64,000 nucleotides of DNA. Source: Plicaturopsis crispa FD-325 SS-3. Its lineage: Eukaryota; Basidiomycota; Agaricomycetes; Amylocorticiales; Amylocorticiaceae. The position numbers and the translations under genes were made by a program. The stretch is from NCBI GenBank assembly GCA_000827205.1, contig KN832568.1, positions 346,404 through 410,403 of the forward strand, given 5' to 3'. The notes under the pieces were generated by a model. It saw nothing but the letters and a program-made list of their open reading frames with translations. It was not told the DNA's origin and did not search any database. This document shows positions 57,262-64,000 of the stretch, one piece after another (the first letter of the stretch is position 1; every line of letters starts with the position of its first letter).

Positions 57262-60200
57262 TCAATACACAGTAACATAAGTATGTCTGTCGGGGAAACA
57301 ATTAACAAAGAATGTCGGGCATTTGTCCAAGACTGTATAACTCGTCCATTCACGAGGAACGACAGGACCGAACTTCGGAAATAAGTGGGCGCTGCGGCGG
57401 ATGCTGGAGACTGGAATGATGCTCGCGATCCGCGATCCTTCGCTATCAAGTGAGCGTGAGACCCGATAGAGCAAGTGATTGGGCTCTGGACGCGCTCGAA
57501 ATGGTGTGAACCACTCCACATATGCGAGGTGCGTCGGTGGTTTGGCACTTGTGGGCGAGGGGAAAAGGAACCGGATGGTCTGCTGTGGTAGCGTAAACAC
57601 TAAGCGAACTTGTGCAATGCGATAACCTTGACATGGCTTAGCAAATATCGCACGAGAAAAAAATCAGCGTGAACGCACCCTTTACACCCGAGTGCTGGCC
57701 GGTCCCCTCGTTTACAAGGACTGTATCAAAGCGCTCAGGAACCCTTTGATCGCGATTATTCATCCTAGCGGGCTGGACGTGAACGGCGTCGAAAGTATCC
57801 GGGGCACTGTCCCCCCGTCCCAGCGCATCCTCGTTCCAGAACTTGATTCTGTGGTAAACCGATAATTTATCTAGAGGAAACAACTCAGTGAAAGCTCGAT
57901 CCTCAATCTCCTGATTGGTCAAGTCAGGATTCCCGAAACCGACGAGATAACGTGCCAGTGCGTCGCGGATGTACGTCGCTCCGTATTGCTCCCTGATAAC
58001 TTCGAGAGGTACACCTCTTGCCGAGGGACGTCGTGCCATTTTGAGATGGAGACGGTGCACGCTATCTGGAGGCCTCCATTCCGCCGAACGCGGATGACCG
58101 GCCAGTCGCCAGTGTATAAATTTTTCGTGGCGCAAAATCTTTTCCTTGCGCTCGAGCCACATGGTCATCTGAGGGTATTCGTCCTTGTGGTTTGTCGCTC
58201 GGTACGCGTCCTTGGCTAGATCGATGTGTAGGCGCTCGCTGTATTCGGTATTGAAATTGTCCGGTGTACCGAAAAACTCGATGGATAGCAGATAGTGACC
58301 GAGAGAGTGGAGTTTTGGGAGATTCAGTGCGGTGCGGATGCCAAGATCAACAAAAACATCTTTGTCGGCGTGAAAACGGTCCAGGGCTTGCTGAAGAAGC
58401 ACCAGCGTCTCCGTCGTGTGCATAGGGTATTGAGCCAGATAAACAAAATCGAGCATAGCACGGACTGCTCGAACAAGCTTTCCCGAAGACACATTTCGAG
58501 GCAACGGGACATCGATTACGAGCGCAAGGAGAAATGAGGCCATTTGACGGTGCTCTTGTCCGGTGACTCGAGAGAGGGATGTAATGCCCTTCATAAATAA
58601 GCGTATATGATGATTAGGAGGGAGTCGTCTGCAACGAGCGTCGATTTCGGCGGCGCCGACTGCAGCCGTGACCCATGAAATTAGATGTGTGATGATTCCT
58701 TGATATATTTGGTGGAGAATGTCGGGAGTGATGGACTGGAAAATGTTTGTGTATGGGAGATTCTCCCAGAATGGATGGAAAATAGGCTTAATGCCTACGT
58801 CGGAACAGGCCTGTGCATATGCCGAATACCCTAACGTGTCCGCCATATCGAGGACGTCAAGGATTTTATCGAGATCGCGCAGCGCGCACTCGGTGGGATC
58901 GAACTGGTCTTGGAGATGATCATGCGGTGCACAACACTTCGGGCACTCTCCGTTCTTGATTCCAGTAACCAAGAGTTGCTCGGGGTAGTCCCCGACGAAG
59001 GCAGCAAAAATAGGGTGCGCTCGACGAATGGCACCATCGCCACTAGCCATCGCAACCCCATCAACGCCGGCACTCTCCAGTGGCGCTAAGATACGGCCCA
59101 TACACGCGTGAAAGAGATTTGCGAGGGTTCGTCGACGCGAAGCTTTATTGGTGATATGCTCGAGGCGGCTCGTCGGGAGATAGCCGAGAAGGATCTGGCC
59201 ACGGTGCGATGGTTTTCGACGAATTTCCTTAGGCAGGTTCCCGATGGTCAAGTAAACAGGATACGCTGTTTTATTGCGGAACAGTGTAAGTTGTGTTTTA
59301 TCGGACGAAATTATTACAGGGACAATAGTCGCGCCCGGTTTCTCTTTTTCAAGAATGGACTACAAAACAATACGGTACAGCATTCAATTAGCACGCAGAA
59401 GACGGAGAAGAAGTGTGTACACGTACCTGGGTTTTCCACCACCACTTCCCTGTGTTCATTTCGTGGAATAGCCGGACGGTCTGATCCTCATCAGAATAAT
59501 GGCGCTCAGGCTTGAACGCAAGAATCGGAGCGAATTCCGGATCACCATATAATGATTTGATGCATTCGAGTACATCACGAAAATATACATCGAACGCCTC
59601 TCCAGCAACAACGACCTCTTCGCGATGGAATCGAGGGCGTCCCGGAATTTCGTCGTCGATAATTTTGTTCAATTCACGAGAGGTACGGAACGACAGTCCT
59701 AATTTCTCGCCGACCTAGAGGATATGGTCATTAAAAGTGAATTCTCAATGTCTAGAGGAGATAGCTGACTTACCCCGTCGATGTTCAACAGCTCCGTCAA
59801 CGCCGTTGAGCTTGGGCCCCTCAGCTTCGCCCACCGCGCAACCTTCCAATCTATCTCGGATGCGAAAGGGGCCCATATGTTTACCCTGTTAGTCTGTGCA
59901 GCACTGCCTGCGAGTTTTTGCCGGTAAAGCTCGTAGTTGTCGGTGTCTTGTCGAATAATCTCGCCGGCGCGTCCACGCGTGAAATGCTGTATCACCGGCC
60001 GGACTTCGAAGCGGGACTCAGCAGCTTTGCGCGTCTCTGCTGACGCTGCAGCTGAAGCATCGTGGCGATCGTTATCTGAGTCGGTGTTCGGGTCGATGGT
60101 AGATGCGGATGGTGAAGGACTTGGACACGGCGGCTCCCAATTATCTTCGATAAGTTCGTCATCTCCGCCGTCCTCGCTATCCTCACTTCGAGCATCTGTC

Positions 60201-60475
60201 TCCGAGCCTGATCCCGGTTCTTCCTCCCAGCCAAAGTCGTCGTCCGTGTAGTCCGTGCCATAATAATCACCAGTGAATGGCTGTGGCGTTGGGCTAGGCA
60301 CGTCGTCGTCAACTTCCATCTCCTCCGAGCCTGCGGGGCTCTCTTCATGGATGCCCGGCATATAGTCGTCGATCTCCGTGTAAGCGTCCTGGCATCGACG
60401 GTCTCTGCTGCGTTGCATATGGCGAGTGAGACCGGCGGAGGTGAACTCATTTCTGCAACCAGGACAGCGAGGCAT
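57262..60475 (-). CDS. Plavaka-family transposase (KDZ-related)
   Basis: Multi-exon minus-strand gene starting at the ATG of [20 protein letters not shown], a C2H2-like N-terminal zinc finger (CxxC...H...C). A very acidic linker follows ([26 protein letters not shown]). The folded transposase starts at [16 protein letters not shown]. Exon 2 encodes [20 protein letters not shown]...GKWWWKTQ; the next exon has the family hallmark [22 protein letters not shown], with [32 protein letters not shown] and [66 protein letters not shown] and [40 protein letters not shown] follow (given in parts). A last splice ([14 protein letters not shown]) adds [10 protein letters not shown] and [20 protein letters not shown], ending HTYVTVY. 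No frameshift or stop was seen in these parts, so the copy may be recent or active. Confidence 0.88.
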
Positions 60476-60764
60476 GATGACTATGGATAGGAAGCAGAAG
60501 TGGTACTCAGATGGATTCAAGGTGCGCACGCAGATGAGGGATACCAGATGCCAGGCAGAGTCGACTGACATTCAAACTTCAGGTTGTTCGAAGTGTCTGG
60601 TGGAAGGGCAGAGACCTGCCCGAAACATATGATGTCATATTTCACAAACTGTCGCCTAAAAACTGCCCAAGTTCGTTCCCACCGCCTTTCCTCAACCACC
60701 ACTCACTGCTGTCTTATCACGTTTTTCGAGCACACCTCAATGCCAACTTACACGTCCTATGACC
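60476..60764. promoter_or_regulatory. shared divergent promoter of transposase and DUF6532 gene
   Basis: 289 bp between two opposite start codons. A single region must drive both genes. No obvious TATA box. Confidence 0.45.
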
Positions 60765-63312
60765 ATGCCTTTACCGCATACTTCTGAGCTTACCCCACAA
60801 CAGAAGGCGCGTGTGACACGAGAGCTGAACAAGAGACGCAAAGAACAAGAGGAGCAAGCCCTTATCGCAACTACATCTGGTACGTGACTCTCACACTGCT
60901 TTTATCGGCTCCTCATCGACTCCCACCGGCAGATCCGCGAAGAGCGAAAGTCAGCGCCTTGTCCGGGAGAGGCAAGTATTCTAGTCACTTTTTGCATTTG
61001 TCAATTGTTTAACTCACAGGCTCGTGCACAGTCTGGAACCGTCAACATCGTGTGGGAGACTCCGGAAAGAATGGCACTGGGAACTCAGGGAGAAAGAAGG
61101 GGAAGAGGAAAGCCGCCGACAATTTGGACGATCCTTCCGAACAGCCCGCGCAGAAGCAGCCGAAAAACGCGTCCGGGACAACACAAGCTCGCGAAGCAAA
61201 CGGTCAGGAGTTGAATATGTTGCCAAACGCTCACAGGTATGTACATCCGATCCTACTGTGTGCACAGGCGCTAAGACGAACTTCAACCTTGAAGGGCACG
61301 AACTCAAGTGGCCAAGATCGGTGAAGACTCGGGTTCCGAGGACGACAACATCCGTGAGTTACTCCCAAGATCGCTTTAGCCTCTGCATACTTACCTTGGA
61401 CAAGCGGCTCCTTCGGGCCAAACGAGTGCTCCCATTGGCACTCGTCGTGGTCCTCCGAATCATCAGGAGCATGCTTATGATGATGACCTCAAAAGCGAGG
61501 ACGGCGAAGAAGGGGGAGCTGACGAAGGAGATGCACCGCAAAGTGACGAGGAGGAGGTCGAGTCGGACGACTTGAAGGAGCTATTCAAAGATCCGGATGC
61601 GGTCAACCACATTTTCGAACAAGAAGTAAGTGATCATTTTTAGTGCGCTTTACTGCTTTTGACGCGGTGCGCGTTTCCTTCCTAGCGTCCTATCTTCGTC
61701 CAACCTTCAAATACGGCTCAGAGGCCCGCCGGTGGCAGACCCGTCAAACGTAGCAACCGTGCTGCGACACTCACGTTCGGCGAGGATAGCGATTCTGATC
61801 TTGAGCGTACAGGTGAAGCCGTCGCTTCTTCCTCGGCCCCACAGCAACCCCGAGCCCCGCCTGCCAAATCGGCCAAAAACCCCGGCAGTTCACACCAAGA
61901 TCAGTCGCTGACGGACGTGCGCAACAAAAAGGTCAGTTCCTCGTTTGTCGACTTTATCCTAAAGAGATTGACCTCATGCCATGCCCGCAGAGAGACAGTC
62001 ACAGCACGAAGAGATCCCGCTCAAGCCGCCGCAAAGAGAAATACGACAACGAGGTGAGAACACTTAGCAATCAAGCTGCCCCCATGTACGCGACTGATTT
62101 TCCTATCCAGAAGCCTCAGTTTATCGCAGATAATCCAGGTCCTTCGGACGAGTCGACAGCTGGCGTAGGACCCATCCGTTCGTCGATTGAACCCGAACCC
62201 TGTGATCCCGAGACCGACCTAATTGTCGGCGAGACCGGTTTGCAAATGACGCAGCAACGCACGTGGGTGTACAGCACCCTCGAGGCCGCCCTGGTATACA
62301 TTTACGGCAGCCTTCTGTTCGACAATGCCTTCCCGGAGTCGTCGGCACTCGAAAAATCCATCCGCGACGCTCTTGCACTGGCCGCGGACGATATCGCTGA
62401 TGCCGGCGAAGTGGGACAGCGTATTCGACATCGTCTCAAGTGGGACAAGCGGTACATGAGGACACTCGCAAAATATGTAAGCAAAATTTCCTCCAACGTG
62501 CATCCGTGATACAATTTTCTCAAGGTTATTATGCAGATTCGAGGCCGAATCGCACAGTTCCGTCGCCTACCGAAAGATTCTGCAGACAAGACACTGCAGC
62601 GGTACTATCCCGTGACGGCAGGCGATCGCAATGGCGTTATCGAACGTCTCATGAGGAACCATAGGTACATTTATCCGGGGGATCTTGACGTGCGCCAGTT
62701 TTCGCTCTTGTTCCTCGCCGAAACACAAGACTGATCACTCCGACAGACGCGTATAGATAAAGACAGGGCATATCGTCACCCCTTTATAGTGCAATTACTG
62801 TCACAGACGTACTTTCAAGGTCGCAGTCCGGTTGCTCTCGGCGTCCAGGAATGGTTCAAGGAGGCCGCCGTGAGGGGCCGGTACGAGATTCCTCTTCCTA
62901 TGTTGGCTCTCACGGCGACTGCTGTAGGTACTCCGCGTATATGCCCGAGTATTCTGCTGATCCAATTGTTGAAGGTATGCGCGTCTTTGGACTGGTGGAA
63001 GCGCGGTTGCCCGAAGGAAAGGCCCCATTTCTCGGGGTCAATATTCGGCGATGTTTACCGCACCCACATCTACATGATCAAGCAAATCATCGACGACAAA
63101 CCTAAGGCTTATCGCAAGCTGATGACTGACTTATTCGACGAGGCGTCGAAGTAAGTCCTATCATATTTCTATCGCTTTGGCTCAGTAAACTTATCGAGTC
63201 CTCTTCCCAATGCAGCGGACTACTACAAGAAACGGCGATGAAAGAGACTAGCGACATGCTTGATGCCGCCGCGGAAATGGACATCGAGAATATGGAGGAG
63301 CTTGATGATTAG
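60765..63312 (+). CDS. DUF6532-domain protein, partner of the transposase
   Basis: Multi-exon gene. Exon 1 (60765-60879) encodes MPLPHTSELTPQQKARVTRE and more basic/acidic helix; exon 2 is 60933-60971. The next intron (60972-61019) has a GC donor (GAG/GCAAGT) and a CAG acceptor, and only this splice keeps the frame. The N-terminal half is low complexity and charged, with a likely nuclear signal (GRKKGKRK), acidic runs (KSEDGEEGGADEGDA, DEEEVESDDLKELF), AAPSG-type linkers and an RSRSS-like patch. The C-terminal ~230 residues form the DUF6532 domain: QQRTWVYSTLEAALVYIYG, ALALAADDIADAGEVGQRI, MQIRGRIAQFRRLP, AYRHPFIVQLLSQTYFQG, RYEIPLPMLALTATAVYAALLEW, SGSIFGDVYRTHIYMIKQI. The function of DUF6532 is not established. 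Confidence 0.8.
60972..61019 (+). other. GC-AG intron
   Basis: 48-nt intron with donor GAG/GCAAGT and acceptor CACAG. The donor matches the GC-AG consensus at every position and the splice preserves the frame of the DUF6532 gene. Confidence 0.65.
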
Positions 63313-63920
63313 ATCCTGATCAGCTCGGACTGCTTTCTTTTACTCTACACTAGCTTTTAAACCATTTTAATCAATCGTGCTCTTTTCCGAACCTCCCCGT
63401 AGTGATTCTGAGTGGTAAGGTTGTGCTTCATGTAGCGAACGGTATCATTCTTCTTGCAAAGTCCGGGCATGGTACCATACTCGCGCGCAGTTCGGGCGTC
63501 GGACGTTGAGCTATGATACTCATGGGGAAGTTGTCAGAAAAGTAATTCTCGGCAAATCGGGACTGATATGGCCTGAACAGACTGTCAGATTTTATTCGCC
63601 TTATAAGGGGTGGAAATAGTCGTTTCGGCAATATCTGGACATATCTGTCCTGACGCACCAGATCATACCTTACGAGTCTGATCGGCCATTCTGGTAGTGA
63701 GCAGTTGTGATCAGACAGAGGTCAAAATCTGCGAAAAAATGATTTTTTTGAATGCATCGCTGGCATCTTTCATTTGACTTTAGTTGTAATCCAACTTCAA
63801 TGTTACTACTAAGGTTTCATTCTGTCCTAACGTTTCTAAGGATGCTTTACTGTCTTGTTCTAAGGCACTTACGAGACATTGCTTCAAATCCTTATCGTAG
63901 CTACAAGGGGTCACAACTAC
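63313..63920. other. intergenic right of the DUF6532 gene
   Basis: No gene is recognised. It is AT-richer than its surroundings. A short inverted repeat, GGACA-n4-TGTCC, lies near 63637-63650. It should contain the right end of the transposon if one exists. Confidence 0.4.
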
Positions 63921-64000
63921 ATTTTGCAGGTTCGAAGTAAAAGTGATCAGCGCACACTGGGATTCGAACACGGGCCTGCCGGAGAGGCTTAGCAGCATCA
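63921..64000 (-). tRNA. tRNA-like sequence, degenerate or truncated (low confidence)
   Basis: On the minus strand the bases near 63990-63950 read CTGCTAAG, then GGCAGGCCC, then GTGTTCGAATCCCAG, resembling the anticodon loop of a Ser (GCT) tRNA followed by a T arm with B-box GTTCGAATCC. Only three of five T-stem pairs form, so it is probably a tRNA pseudogene or a tRNA-derived repeat. The window ends before the 5' half. Confidence 0.3.

Larger units (their letters stand above)
57262..63312. mobile_element. Plavaka-type DNA transposon: coding core of two divergent genes
   Basis: The transposase (minus strand) and a DUF6532 gene (plus strand) are head to head with 289 bp between start codons. 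The coordinates give only the coding core; terminal inverted repeats and target duplication were not found in the flanks 55748-57261 and 63313-63990. Whether the DUF6532 gene belongs to the element is inference. Confidence 0.6.

Noticed and set aside
57638-59251. Reading the 537-codon transposase frame as a complete gene
   Set aside because: Conserved blocks continue upstream (zinc finger, acidic linker, GKWWWKTQ) and downstream (FTLPQQ...HTYVTVY) across introns, so it is one exon of a larger gene.
55748-63990. Terminal inverted repeats of the Plavaka-type element
   Set aside because: Both flanks were scanned by eye for matching inverted ends and target duplications. None was convincing, so the ends are left undefined.

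Overview
The window is nuclear DNA from a filamentous basidiomycete, most likely an Agaricomycete and plausibly a wood or litter decayer. Genes are dense on both strands and are cut by many 48-65 nt introns with GT...AG ends. Family content fits: a Plavaka-type transposase, a DUF6533 membrane protein, a DUF6532 protein, GH10 xylanases (one with a fungal CBM1), a GMC alcohol oxidase and a Zn2Cys6 regulator. No rRNA, CRISPR or bacterial operon signals were seen. All gene models were built by eye from splice signals and family motifs. Starts and minor exons are firmest where exact exon borders are given.

Left part (1-10.5 kb): the 3' end of an amidase gene whose full paralogue lies at 37.7-40.0 kb; two intronless MYND-finger paralogues of identical length (1071-2048 and 7358-8335); between them a NYN-domain/OST-HTH RNA-binding protein and a divergent C2H2 zinc-finger factor with internal repeats; then a gene for a charged Arg/Glu repeat protein. 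Middle (10.5-23.6 kb): mainly housekeeping genes, namely a secreted histidine acid phosphatase (phytase type), a Nudix diphosphoinositol phosphohydrolase, a ZIP zinc transporter, clamp-loader subunit RFC5, an HD-domain hydrolase, a tail-anchored protein and the WD40 ribosome-biogenesis factor PWP1.

23.7-31.8 kb: a tandem pair of GH10 xylanases (only one carries a CBM1), a PEX11-type peroxisomal membrane protein and a phi-class-like glutathione transferase. 32.2-43.8 kb looks like a small catabolic neighbourhood: a Zn2Cys6 regulator, an MFS transporter, the amidase and a GMC alcohol oxidase. A 359-bp element with 33-bp terminal inverted repeats and an 8-bp target duplication sits 13 bp behind the alcohol oxidase stop codon.

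45.8-55.7 kb: a DUF6533 membrane protein, eIF3j (HCR1), COQ9, an unrecognised small protein, the DEAD-box helicase DBP5 and an F-box protein. 57.3-63.3 kb: a Plavaka-type transposase and a head-to-head multi-exon DUF6532 gene containing a GC-AG intron; this pair is the best candidate for an under-described mobile system. The last 80 bases hold a tRNA-like sequence on the minus strand, cut by the window end.
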